Positions 45,001 to 56,579 of a DNA stretch of 64,000 nt are shown here, piece by piece. Position 1 is the first letter of the stretch, and each line of letters opens with the position of its first letter. A program made the translations under genes and the position numbers. The notes under the pieces are model-generated. The model was not told the origin of the DNA. It saw only the letters and a list, made by a program, of their open reading frames with translations, and did no database searches. The DNA is from Calliopum simillimum (Eukaryota; Arthropoda; Insecta; Diptera; Lauxaniidae): the NCBI GenBank assembly GCA_951812925.1, contig OX638372.1:53442028-53506027 (forward strand), written 5' to 3'.

Positions 45001-45699
45001 GCAGCACCCAAAAATACAGATTTTGGATCAAGATCCAATAAATAAAGTATTTTTCAATAAGAGTTTAATAGCCTGCTTCCATCGAAGATTTAGCTGTGCT
45101 GATATTAGTAGATCATATTGTTAAATCCTACCCGTTTCCACCGGCCGAAATAGATTTATTTCTGTCAGCAAATGTCTTCTTAATATTTATCTTCCATTTG
45201 CTTTGTGTTTATGCCAATTATCAAAGTTCCAGGGGTGTCACTAGGTTAAAAATTGCCAAAACCGGTAGCCTTGTCGTGATTAAGGCACAGATTTAACTTT
45301 CAATCCCAGATTTATTTTTGTATAGTAAATCATGGGATCAACTGCTTAAAACCACATTTTAAGCCTTCGGGGGAAACGGGCTATAAGACACATACTTAAA
45401 ATTCTGCACACGAGGTCAAGCTGCGCAAAAAGGGGGAAAGTAGAAAACAATATCAGAAACCGCTTTCAGACGTTTGTCGTCAGCAAGGAATACAGGCAAA
45501 CCAAAAGTCACCTGGAAAAGATAGTTGGAGAAGGAAATCCAGTAATTGAGAAAGTTGTGGAGCGGAATTTATTTTGGTTTTTTAAAGATACTTTCTATAT
45601 AATTCTGTCAATATATGGGGGATTCAACAAAAGAGGCGTAATTTTGCGTAACACTAATTTTGAACATATTTGTATGTGTGTAACTCCTACGAGAAGCAT
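42012..45699. other. non-coding DNA with small repeats
   Basis: No exon is recognised. 42140-42260 is a relative of an arm of the foldback at 20346-21085. 42865-42905 and 43315-43355 form a weak inverted pair (TTATANNNTAGACAGAC). Near 43350 a GATATAAG box lies about 25 bases before a TCAACGATTCA start-like motif and ATGGTAAA, a weak core-promoter resemblance. The 75-codon frame at 43937-44164 shows no family signature. Confidence 0.35.
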
Positions 45700-46650
45700 A
45701 TGGACAAAATGAAACCTCTGCATTTGTCACGATCCTTTGCGATGACTTTTATCTCTTGCAACGACTTTTCCGATTTTTGGAATTCCTTATCCAACGACCT
45801 TTTCGCTCTAGTGCCTGTGGATTCCATTTAAGGACCTGGCGATGACTTCTCTGTATCGTTTCCGGAGCTGGATGGGCCACTGGTTGCATTTTTGGAGTAA
45901 TTCGGCGGTTGAGATAGTGCGAAGCCACCAAACCTTTAGTATACGCCTCAATCACTTGTTGTTATTCCTCTTTAATTTGGCAATTTGACAAGCATGCCAT
46001 GGAGCCAATCTTCTGACAAACGCCCTCCGCTGGCGGTGGCTTTGTTGTTTTTGATGCCTTGGATTGCTTTCACTATTTCATCGATTGTAGGCGTTTGTGA
46101 TTCCACTCGAATACTACACTTATTGTAGCAGCTGCAGATGGTTATTCTGACGTGGGATTCAGTGTATCACAAAAAATATTCTTTTAATTGATCATCCACG
46201 GATGTTAAGAGATTTCCGTTTCCGTCTTTGATACGACGAGTTTTCTGTCGGATAGTCTGCGTGTGATAAAGCTGCCTGCGGTTTTAAGCATTTGCAGCAC
46301 TTTCCGCCTTGCCTGCGAGGTCGTTATACATTCTTCTTTTGTCTTATTTGCACGAATCACTTGGCTTCTTAAATGAGAGAGTTTAATACTTTTTTGGCGT
46401 CGTTTTTTTTGTTCTTTATTTTTAGCGTCACCTCTCAGTTCTTTCGCGCTTTTTATTTCAACAAGACACCACGCTTCCTCGCTCATCCACTGCTCCAGTG
46501 CGAGGGTCGGAACCGTAGTTTTTTCCCAGAAATTTAAGAAAGCAGCCTCAGCAGGGCTCTATGATGAATAAATACTTTCATCACAAGCAATCGGGTCTGT
46601 TTTAAGTTTTTCTAGCTTATGACAACTTGAATCTACTTCAACTATTTGCG
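45700..46650 (-). pseudogene. non-LTR retrotransposon remnant, internally deleted
   Basis: It is a second copy of the family at 40192-42011. Minus-strand order is SEEAWCLVEIKSAKE (46480), then TPTIDEIVKAIQGIKNNKA (RT start, about 46060-46115), a jump past almost all of RT to LHGMLVKLPN, and the C-terminal EFQKSEKSLQEIKVIAKDRD block (about 45740-45800). Stops and shifts are frequent. The RT core deletion makes it non-functional. Confidence 0.75.
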
Positions 46651-47413
46651 ACATTACGAACATTTTTTTGGGCTTTTTTGTCTAGCCAAAGAACGGCTTT
46701 TTTGTAGAATCGCCCATATAATTTATAAACCGGCTTTGCTAGCAAAAATTAGTTTTGTGTAAGTGGCATTGCTTACTTTTGGTAGTAGTTCTGTATTAAA
46801 AGTATTTCTCTAGTAACATATTAACGCACCATACAATGACTAGTACTACTTAGACGTTAAACAGCAGCAAAGGCTAAGGTGCTTTTTAATGTATTACTTT
46901 CTCAAAGCCACAAGCAAGAGATCTTACCTAGCCAATGCACTGATCAAAATGAAGTTTATGGTCCTACTGAGTACATAAAAAAATTATGAAGCGAATAACA
47001 CCATAATTGCCCAAATATATCAAAAAAATTTTCGAAGTTAAGTTCAAAAAATGAATTTCGACTTTATTTCTTAATTTAGCATTTTGTGTCATTTCAGAAG
47101 TGTGGCCCATAATGTAAAGGAAGAATTGAAAACCAATCAGCCCAATTCTATATTGTCGTTTTTAAGTCGTTTTAGTTCTTATCGTTGTCTCTTTTCTAAA
47201 TTTGAAACGACGGGAAGAGTTTATCGAAGGTTCAGGACAACGAAGCTTAAGTATGATTGCTTCATTCTCTTTGCCCCTCGATTAACACCCTTTTTCGTTT
47301 AAATATATTTCCAGACTCCAAATTTAGAAAAGAGACGATGAAACGACTTAAAAAATTCACTTTCTTCTCATAGAACTACGGATGCATTATTACGGTTACT
47401 AGACTATTACATT
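46651..47413. other. non-coding DNA with a short inverted pair
   Basis: AAGTCGTTTTAG...GTCTCTTTTCTAAATTT (47164-47204) pairs loosely with AAATTTAGAAAAGAGAC...GAAACGACTT (47319-47350). The 72-codon frame spanning it has no recognised family. Confidence 0.4.
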
Positions 47414-47414
47414 T

Positions 47415-47548
47415 AGGGTATTCCTTAAAACGTGTAAAAAACTCGAAAACTTTGTTAACTCGTGAAACTGTCAAATTTCGTATTGATTTTGACAACTATT
47501 ACGAGCTTACGAGGTTTTCGAAGCTTTACACGTTTTAAGGAATACCCT
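47415..47548. repeat. small palindromic MITE-like repeat
   Basis: AGGGTATTCCTTAAAACGTG and GTAAA pair with the complement ending at 47548, and CTCGAAAAC and TCGTGAAACTGTCAAA-type blocks pair partly inside. 134 bp, no coding. The target duplication is not clear. Confidence 0.65.
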
Positions 47549-50149
47549 CATCATGTTCGTATCGAAAATTGATAATCGAGAACGTTGAGCTTAGTGATAA
47601 TAGTCTCCGTTACGGTTTTGCTCTGGATTTCAAGATATTCGGGTTTGAAATTTTTTCTGCCTCACATTCGGCCTTTGGCCAAAATAAGTCGAAGTTTTGG
47701 CCAAAGCCGAATGTTTGTAACTTCAAACATAAAGCAACTTGTTGATTTAAAAAAATTACATTTAAACAAAATGATAGCCGTTTGTAGTGGATTGGGACTT
47801 TCTAATAACGAATCTGAACTTTGGTTTTTTCTATTATGTCAGAATCCTGACTTATCCTTGCTCAAAAGTGCAAAAATCATTGTTTTGAGTTGTACTTAAA
47901 GCTATGTAACAAAAACAGTAAATAGCTTAATTTAATTTTGTTAATGTATTCGGATAGGTAACATCACCCTAAACACTCTACTTTTTCAATTCGATTGCTA
48001 CTTTCCGAGTTATAAGCCATTTAAGTGAATAAGGGTATCTCTTAATGGCCTCCTCTTCGGACCAAAAAATCAAAGAGTTCATAATATATTATTTTATGTC
48101 AGTAACATATTTCATTACAATAATTTTGAGCTCTTGCAGAACAAAGTCGGTGCCTTCGTGAGATATCTGATATAAAAGGTCGACAAAATCAGTTTTTGGT
48201 CTTCCAATAGTAGGTATAAACTTTTGTTCTAGTCAAACCGTGAGAAGTTGTACCTTCTAGAGAGATCGGGTTCTAAAAGTCAAGAAAATACCTTTAAATA
48301 GGATATAAATTGTACGAAAACAACTTACGCAAATGTTCTTTATAAAATTTTCTGAGCTAAAAAATCGTGGATCAAATTAGAGAAAAATTTTTGCAAAAAA
48401 CTGATTTTGTCGATCTTTTGACACCCGATATCTCACTTCTCAAGATCTATTTTAGCTAAGGCTTACCCGAACAATGCAAAATCGGCACTAAGTGTGTTAT
48501 CTTTGGCCTGAACAAAACTAAATAGCCTATAGTGCTACAAATTGAATATACCCTGAGAGTAGGGCATAAAAATATAAAATTAATGAATTAATCGGCTTCG
48601 TCCAAAAAGTGTCCTTCGGTCGAACACTAAAAATTTATTTTGTCATATTAATTAAATGTTACTCATACGACATGTTAAACGTGAATAATTAATTTTGAAA
48701 TGGCTATAACTTTTGCAATTGCGACGATAAATTAGCCATTTTTTCACCATTTTAAAGAAAATTCTTAAGCGTAACGTATTTCGTATATGCATTGAGCGTT
48801 CTTTGTGGAATGCATCAAATTTTTAGACTCAAATCAGTGTACTTTGATTGTGTTTATTGCCCAGGACCCGTCAAACAGAAGGAAAACACCAAACTGGACT
48901 ATAGCTTCAAGAAATGTATAGAAAAACTAATTGCTTTGCGATAAAATCCAATCTCAAAAGTAAAAAAATATTTAAATTTTTGAGCTATCGTGGATATACT
49001 GTACGTATGTATGTGCAAAATTATAAACATACACATGTACGTTCGTAGGTTCATGTATGTATGATATTTTTAGGTTCTTTTGTAGATACACACAAATAAT
49101 AAAAATCATAAAACCATAATTTTAAATTAACTAAACTCGGGGAATACAAAAAAAAAAAAAAATTGTCTGCGAAATATATACATATGTATAAGGAAAAGAA
49201 ATATGTACAGGAAAAGAAAAACAAACGAATTTTAGCAAAAATCAGCAACATTTAGAGATGGTTCATGGCCGCTTAAAAAAATAAAAAATTGTCAGATACA
49301 TAAGCGATAAGATTGTTATCAGTTATATCAGTAGGAAATGAAGTAGTTTTTTTTTTTTTTTGTATTATGTTTTTATTTTTTATCTTATAAAAAGTGCACT
49401 TTTTTTTAAAAAAAAAAAAGAATGTTAACGCCGCGCACTATTTAAAAATATGTAGGTACTTCATTCTCGAAACGATTTATTTTATTAACGCGCAGTATTT
49501 ATTCAATTAAATTTTTGGTTTTTTTTCGCGTATTTTTTTTTTTTTTTTTTTGTGTTGTTGCGCGCATTTTGTGTGAATTTGTTAATTTCCGATTTGATGT
49601 CTAAAATCAAAATTGACTGATTCTGATGGGACACTAATCGTTATTCTGCTCCGGCTTTTGGGCGCTCTCGCTATACACTTACGACTGCCAGTAATGTTTG
49701 CACTTTGTATTAAGCACATGTTTGGAGCTTTTTTGATATAATATGTAATAAATGTTTGTATGTACGCGTATATTTGTAATTCATTTATTGTCTGTAGGTA
49801 CATCGTGTTGGCCCTTTTTTTCGTTTTTTGTTTTTCTCTTTTGCTCAAAGGTCAGTAACAGTCGGATTACTTTTAGTGCATCATATGCTTATTTATTTAT
49901 TTAGTTTTATTTTCCGTCAAAATAGTTCATATACGAATAAATAATAACAACTTTTTCCCACTGTATTCGGATTTCTTCGTATTATCTATCTATATTTTAT
50001 CACAAACAAAAGTTAGTGTGAACTTAAAATTCTAATTCAAGAAATAATAACAAATTTACAAAAAAAAAAAAGAGAGCAAAAAGCACGAAAGTCATATTAT
50101 AGTATTGTTCGGTATACCAAGAGTGAAAAACAATAACAATATAGAGAAA
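47549..50149. other. non-coding DNA
   Basis: No exon is recognised. 48480-48575 holds a scrap of Helentron-like ends (TTTGGCCTGAACAAA; ATACCCTGAGAGTAGGGCAT). 48640-48760 repeats the sequence found at 4160-4285 (ATTAAATGTTACTCATACGAC and ACGATAAATTA), again beside a Helentron fragment. T-runs and CGCGCA motifs occur near 49350-49570. Confidence 0.4.
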
Positions 50150-50564
50150 TATAAATACAAGGGCGTACCCAGGGGGGCTCTTGCTGTTGAGTAACAAAAA
50201 TTGGCGGGTTATCGGAAATAAATATTCTCGGGAAATTTTTCTCAGACTACAATAAAGAGGAAAATTTTCCGCTAACATTTTTCCACGCTAACCCCTAACA
50301 AATTTTAAGGCAAATGGATTTTGAATTAGAACCCTATTTTTTGTACATTTGATCAATAACCTCGATATTTTTCCACCAATTCTAAATAACTCATCCAAAG
50401 TGATTATTTTTCTCAAATTTTTTTTAAAAAAACTAGGAATTTTTTCAAACAATCGAAAAAAATAGTTTCAAAAATTGCACAGTGTTAACGGCCACTAATC
50501 AACATAATACTGTGTTGCGCCGAATGCATCTTTACATATATCCATTTTTTTGATAACACTGTTC

Positions 50565-51745
50565 GACGATTTCAAACTTTTTGTAAAACACATTAGAAAA
50601 TCCAAAAAATTCTTAAAGTAGACGTTCAAAAAAAAATACGCCTGTTTTGTGGTTTTTCTCCAGCATGCCACATTTTTTTTAATCGACTTTTGAAGTTTTT
50701 TTATCCACTGTACATGAAAAAACAAAAATACCGCATTCTTGTGTTAAATCGATGAATTTAACTATATGATCCTTACATCTGACGTGTATCATGTGTTGAG
50801 CAAACTTGTGCAGGATATAGCGGGGAATATTTTTGTAGAAAATTTTAACTCTGTACAACCCCCACATGTGGGTAATATTTGCGCTTTTCTTAAAAAGGAA
50901 CAAAAATGACACCTAAAACAGGAGAATATTGAGTTAGTATGTACTACAGAAATACTCGCTAAAAATTAACTACCAGTTTTTAAACACGTAAAGGTCGAAA
51001 TTGTAGCCCGAAACCAAAAAAAAATCCTTCAAATCAATTAGGACTTTTCAGATTGCATATTAATTACATCACTGACGCGCTTAACTTAAGTTTTAAGAAT
51101 TTTTTTGTTTTTGGTAACTCTTAGTGAAATTTTTATGTAGGATATTTTTGCAATTTTTGCAATTGTGGCTCAGTTTGAGAAAAAGGGGTCAAAAAGACCC
51201 ATAAAAACAGGATATAATGGGTTAATGTGTTCTAGGAAAATTATTCTTTTGTGATTTTGTGAGAACGAGTTTTATCCAAAATGTAGTTTTAGAGTTTTAC
51301 AGTGCTTACTGATTTTGACGATTTTTTGTTTTCGGGGTGAAATTTTGCTTTTTTCCTGTTCAGCAACTATTTGAGAAATTGTATAGCAAATATTTCTGTT
51401 TTACGTACTGACTCAATATTCCCTTTTTTTAGGTGTAATTTTTGTACCTTTTTAAGAAAAGGGCAAAAATAACCCACATGTGGGGGTTGTGCAGGGTTAA
51501 AATTTTCTACAAAAATACTCCCCGCAATACCCTGTATAAGTTTACTGAACACAAGATACACCTCAGATGTAAGGATCATATAGTTAAATTCATCGATTTA
51601 ACACAAGAATGTGGTATTTTCGTGGATAAAAATACTTCAAAAATCGATTAAAAAAAATGTGACGTGCTGGAGAAAAACCACGAGACAAGGGTCATTTTTT
51701 TAACGTCTAATGTGTTTTTTTTTTTGTGTCGAACAGAGTTACCAA
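50565..51745. repeat. long inverted repeat inside the hAT element
   Basis: Left arm (about 50565-50940) and right arm (about 51370-51745) share AAATCGATGAATTTAACTAT (right arm inverted), GATCCTTACATCTGA, AACCCCCACATGTGGGT and TTCTTAAAAAGG-type blocks. The loop of about 430 bp has no coding sequence. Frames of 69-77 codons in the arms mirror each other and are not genes. Confidence 0.75.
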
Positions 51746-51861
51746 ACGCAACATATTCCTACATTATACTTTTGTGCGCGCAAAAATTAAGAAAACGTAA
51801 AAGAAAAACTAAAAATTATTTTTCCCCAAGGCTTCTTTAAGGTTAAAAATCAACTTGGTGG

Positions 51862-52350
51862 AATACATACAACCATAGTGGACACAGTGGAATTGAAGGT
51901 AATGAAACTGCAGATGAGCTCGCTAGGAAAGGTTCACCAGCACTCCTTCTCCATTCTGTGGACAGCCTTGGAGTTTAATTAAACTGAACTTGCTCTAGGG
52001 CAAATACAATCAAAAGAATTCATGCCAAGTTACCAAAAAAAAAAAAAACTGTTACTCATGCTGAACAAGAAATGTAAATGGACTGTTACAGGATTTTTCA
52101 GGGGACATTGCCTAGCAAAAAAACCATCTCTCCAACATGGGACTAGTCCACTATGGATTCTGTTTTGAAGAAGAGAACACAGCAGAACATATTCTATGTC
52201 ACTGTGACAGTCTAGCAAGACACAGACTTTGTTACAACTTCTGAGGTGGGCGTCTTACCCCCAAGGGACATTAGCATTCATTAATGCAATGCGCCTAAGG
52301 ACTTAGTTCTAGACTGGATCCCAAACCGTTCTAATTCTACACACTAATGA
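51862..52350 (+). pseudogene. non-LTR retrotransposon RNase H and C-terminal fragment
   Basis: SGHSGIEGNETADELARKGS is the C-terminal part of the RNase H domain carried by I/LOA/R1-type non-LTR elements. After a stop near 51975 and frameshifts come LLMLNKKCKWTVTGFFRGHC and FCFEEENTAEHILCHCDSLA, the usual C-terminal zinc-knuckle-like block. No reverse transcriptase remains. It lies inside the hAT element at 50158-52908. Confidence 0.8.
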
Positions 52351-52389
52351 TATGTTGCAGATGCCATATAATGAATTCAAAAGCAAGAA

Positions 52390-52617
52390 TTGGAGTATTG
52401 CGCAATAAAATATCTTATTAATGAAGCTGAATTATGGAACAACGTTTGGCGTAACAGAAAAAAGGGAAAAGATATAAATTTTGTAGAAGTACTGCAAAAA
52501 AAAAAAACCTATTCTAATTATTCCAGCCGTGTACCACACGCACTATCGAAAGTTTTTTTTCAACATTGCGGCGCATTAAAACTTGGTTAAGGTTCACTCC
52601 GACCGAAAACAGATTGA
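52390..52617 (+). pseudogene. hAT transposase C-terminal remnant
   Basis: The first part reads YLINEAELWNNVWRNRKK, the helix preceding the hAT dimerisation region. After a frameshift at A-rich sequence it reads SFFSTLRRIKTWLRFTP and ENRLNGLCY, closely following the SFSTLRRxKTxLR...ENRLxGL signature of hAT transposases, then a stop. The DNA-binding and catalytic parts are gone. Its place near the right TIR fits the element's orientation. Confidence 0.82.
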
Positions 52618-52916
52618 ACGGTCTCTGTTATTGAAAACCAACTTAAATTCAAGAAAGATATTTTAAATAAATTTGTAGTTAAACCTCTATTATTTTTGGT
52701 AAAGATTTGGTTACATAATTTTTTGTTATTTTTGTTGGTGTAACATATAACAGATAACATACTTAACCAATTGTTTTTTTTTTTTTTTTCTGAATATGAT
52801 GGTAAAAAATTAACTTAGCTCTTACAAGCTCTTATATTGAAGTTTAACAAAGTTTCGAAAAATTTTGAGATTCGTCCCTTCTTAGATAAAATTCTGGGTA
52901 CGCCCTTGTATAAGTA

Positions 52917-53974
52917 TTATGTATTAGGCGATAGTATGCTCTATTCTATGGGTAGAAAAAAAAAAAACGATAAATTTAAAAAATATTCCACAATCTAATG
53001 TCGGCTACAAAAACAACAACCAAAACGACGATTGCTGGGAATAATCAGGTATAGCACACATGATATCGTCATCGTCAAAATGTAGGTTCAACATTTTTCA
53101 ATAATTTTGACTTTTCAGAGAGGGACAGGGTCCGTAGAACGAGAGATGAGCGCAAGTTTTTCGTACAAATAATATGTAGGTACTACGAACAACGAATATC
53201 GTCGCATCTTGAAACTATCGTTTTCGTCGTCGTATTGTATCGTACTCGTAAGTATATACGAATAGTACTCACTTTAATGTATTGTACATTTGTATGTATA
53301 TGTATGTACTTCTATATTATTAAAATTTCGATATGCAATAATAATGTTCTTTTCGTTTTTTCCTTTTTGCACAAATAAAATTTTCTCACAAATTTATTTT
53401 ACATTGCACTATGAGTAGGACGAGTATTGTTGTTGCACTCGAATCAGTATTTTAAATAAAATTTTTACAACGTCGCATTTCATGTAATATATCTCTCATA
53501 CGAGTATGACGTTTGCTTTAATATATAAAAAAGAAACCGTTGTCGTTAAATCTTTACCGCCACACCGATAAACAAACGACTTCACTCACGGTTCGCATAC
53601 AAAAACCGACTAAACGTCAATTGAGATAGTCAACATTCCTAGAGCAGTTCGAAAGCAATTCATGGCTATTCAGCAGCGGTATCTTCGAGATTAGCAAAAA
53701 AAAAAGCTTATTTTCGCAAGTGTTCTCTCTCTGCACTTGTTACTTGGCTGGAAACGTTTTTAGACCTAAGCTCTCTCTCTCTCTCTCTTAGAATCCCTTT
53801 ATGTATAACTCTACTGTTGAAAAAAGCGGATTTTTTACATACATATCCGTATGAATGCAATTCCACAATTTTTGCCGGTCTTTTTAACATTCTGAAAGTA
53901 TCAGTGGTAAAAAAGAAAACAAGCTTACGTCTACTTAATACAATTCATCGATAAATTAATAGAGTAACATGATA
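52917..53974. other. non-coding DNA with promoter-like stretch
   Basis: No exon is recognised. A (CT)n run lies near 53771-53789. 53570-53700 is less AT-rich, with CACTCACGGTTCGCATAC and GATAGTCAACATTCCTAGAG (start-site-like) and CAGCGGTATC (donor-like). It could be a promoter and non-coding first exon, but nothing decides this. Confidence 0.3.
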
Positions 53975-54480
53975 CAGGGTGCCCCAAAAGTAGGTTTATA
54001 TTTGTTTAGCTTTCTGCGTTAACGCAGCGAATCTGAGAGGCTCTGGAGGTATGTGAATCAGTAGTCTAGCTCTTCAAAATTTAGTCGCTATGGAGCATTT
54101 CTCGGGAGCGGACCGCGCATTGAATGTGCAAGAGTTCTACAAAAACGGTGATTCGGTATAACATTCGAAAAACCAAAAACGGGGCGACCAAGATCATCAG
54201 GAACGGCAGAAAACGTGGAGAGCGTTAACCAGTCTGTTCGTGACAATCTAAATCTTTCAATTCGGAAGCGCGTTAGTGCTTTAAATGTGCCTAGATCGTC
54301 ATTACACCCTATTATGCACAAAGATCTAAAGCTGCACTTCTATAAAATTTAATTGGTACAAGAATTACTGCACCACGATGCCAGTCAAAGGCGGGACTTC
54401 GTAAACCAGGCAAGAACGCAAGCATCAGAATCCTCTACAACCGCCTAAAGCAGTGCTCGCCATTTCATAGCACAATTGTG
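53975..54480 (+). pseudogene. Tc1/mariner-type transposase N-terminal remnant
   Basis: A TIR-like start CAGGGTGCCCCAAAAGTAGG follows TA (53973-53974). The ATG at 54090 reads EHFSGADRALNVQEFYKNGD. After a frameshift it reads FEKPKTGRPRSSGTAENVE, VRDNLNLSIRKRVSALNVPR and SLHPIMHKDLKLHFYKI, a paired helix-turn-helix (GRPR hook between helices) as in IS630/Tc1/mariner transposases. A stop follows; the catalytic domain and right TIR are not found. Confidence 0.72.
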
Positions 54481-55228
54481 CACTCAATTTTATATCTATT
54501 TCGGTCTATCTTTTTCTATCTTTTCTCATATATAAATACTCTCTCTTAAATTTGCCGACCACTGGCTTAAAGTGACCAAATCGGCTGCGATATCGGCGCG
54601 ATGAATTATCAGCCCTTTTTTTTTGAAGATGAAAGAGAACGTGCAGTTACAGTCAAGTCGAAGCGATATGTGGAGATGTGAGACAGCTTCCTGGTGCCTG
54701 AATTGTAAGAACTTTCTGCCTTTAACCAAAGACTATGGTTTCAGCAGCACTGAGCAACGTCACGCACGTCCAATACGTCTCTGCCATGAGTTCGTGAAAC
54801 TTTCTCTGGCAAATTGATTTTCAAGAGAGATGACATAAATGGGAATCCACGCAGTGCTGGTTTAGCTCCTATGGCTCCTGTGGGTTTATCGCAAATCTAA
54901 AGTGCATGGCAATAGACCAACTTCTCTGGCAGATTTAAATAAAAATATCCATCACGAATAGTCAAGGATCTTGTTTATATAGCTTGCGAATATGTGGCGA
55001 AGATTACCGAATACTGTGGAGTCACAAGCTATTTGAGCTAACAGAGATATCAATATTCAAAGACTACGTTGGATTGGACGCATTAAGTGCATGGATGAAC
55101 AACCCCCAGGCCCCAGGATGAAAAGTGTTTGATGCGATGGCGCACAGAAGGCGTAGAGGGTGACCTCAACTCCGATGGAAAGATTAAATAGACAACATTT
55201 TGTCTGCCCTTTGAGTTACGAGAAGGCG
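54481..55228 (+). pseudogene. non-LTR retrotransposon 3' fragment in non-coding DNA
   Basis: The first part (to about 54900) shows nothing certain. From about 55040 the plus strand reads LRWIGRIKCMDEQPPGPRM then, past stops, RVTSTPMER, resembling the C-terminal RLRWxGHxxRM block of several non-LTR families. The sequence is cut at 55228 by a Transib-like element and resumes after it (AGGCGCTTGCGAATATTGC). It is not intact. Confidence 0.55.
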
Positions 55229-56212
55229 CACAGTGGTCCCAAAGTGTGTTTTTTATATCAAAATTTTTTGCCCGTTTGGGGACGCACTGTAGAAAGATTT
55301 CAATGATGGTGGCTTGTATGTAATTGAACAAGGAAAAAATTATGTGGGCTCAAACTCAAAAAATCGTAAACGGAAAATTTACAGAATTCTACTATTTGAA
55401 AACCAATCATCTGATTTTTATGAATTTTTTTTAATGGGTAGATACGTTGCCCGTTGAGGTTTTTGAAAACTTATTTTTTCAAATACCTTCGGCTTCGTCC
55501 GGTATATTAAAATCCTTAATAACTCGAGACTTATTGTTTCGATTTGCGTGATTTTTTTTTTGTGGGTAGGTATGTTGCCTAGTAAAGTCCTGTTATAAAA
55601 TTTTTTCAAAAGTCTTTCGGCAACGTCCGGGATATTAAAAATCTTCATAACTCGGGAAATACTGAACTGATTCGGGTGATGGTTGTTAATGGTTAGATAC
55701 GATGCCCGGTAAGGTTTTGTAAATTTTTTTTTTTAAATTCCTTCGGCTTCGTCCGGTAGATTGAAAAATTTAATAAATCAAAAAATAAAAAAATCACCCG
55801 AATGAGTTCAGTGTTTCCCCGAGTTATTAAGATTTTTACTATCCCGGACGTTGCCGAAAGACTTTTGAAAAAATTTTATAACAGGACTTCACTAGGCAAC
55901 ATACCTACCCACAAAAAAAAATCACTCAAATCGAAACAATAAGTCTCGAGTTATTAAGGATTTTAAATTTTAAATTCATAAAAATCAGATGATTGGTTTT
56001 CAAATAGGAGAATTCTGAAAATTTTTCGTTTTCGATTTTTCGAGTTTGAGCCCACAGAAAAGAGGTCGAAACGATTTCTTTTCCAAAAAGCGGTGGCTTA
56101 ATTTTTTCCTTGTTCAATTACCTATAAGCCTCCATCATTGAAATCTTTCTACAAAGCGTCCCTAAGCGGCCAAAAAATTTTGATATAAAAAACACACTTC
56201 GGGACCACTGTG
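55229..56212. mobile_element. Transib-like palindromic MITE
   Basis: The ends are CACAGTGGTCCCAAAGTGTG and its complement (last bases CCACTGTG), with a 5-bp duplication AGGCG (55224-55228 and 56213-56217). CACWRTG-type ends with a 5-bp duplication are the Transib pattern. The arms pair over at least 200 bp, and the interior has repeated GTTGCC...CCTTCGGCTTCGTCCGG units, direct and inverted. 984 bp, no transposase. Confidence 0.8.
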
Positions 56213-56217
56213 AGGCG

Positions 56218-56579
56218 CTTGCGAATATTGCTGCGGCAGGTGTTCCCGCGGTAATCGGGTTGTTACGGTCATTGAACTAAGTTTTGGATACGGATAGAGA
56301 TCTTGGTTCCAAATACAAAAAAACACGTGAATTCTATAGCAAGTAGCAATATGAAAAGTGAGGGGAATACGAGCAGGAGGTGCTGTACCCCCAATATATT
56401 AATTGTTATTTTTTAAGAAAAAAAAGCATTTTTTTTTTTTATTGATACAGTTCAGTAACTTAATTTGTACATAAAAACTTAAACAAATCAATCGGATTTC
56501 ACGACATGCCTGAAAATAATAATTTCATTGTAATTATTTCTTCTTTTTTTTAGCCAAACTAAAAATATCTTTATAAGCT
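56218..56579. other. 3' flank of the zinc-finger gene
   Basis: Non-coding AT-rich DNA downstream of the zinc-finger stop codon, presumably 3' UTR then spacer. I did not find a clear AATAAA polyadenylation signal close to the stop. Confidence 0.4.

Larger units (their letters stand above)
50158..52908 (+). mobile_element. hAT element with decayed transposase and later insertions
   Basis: The ends are CAAGGGCGTACCCAG and CTGGGTACGCCCTTG. The flanking 8-bp duplication is TATAAATA (50150-50157) against TATAAGTA (52909-52916), one mismatch. The interior holds a long inverted repeat (50565-51745), a non-LTR fragment (51862-52350) and, near the right end, a hAT transposase C-terminus (52390-52617). 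The imperfect target duplication and internal insertions indicate age. Confidence 0.85.
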
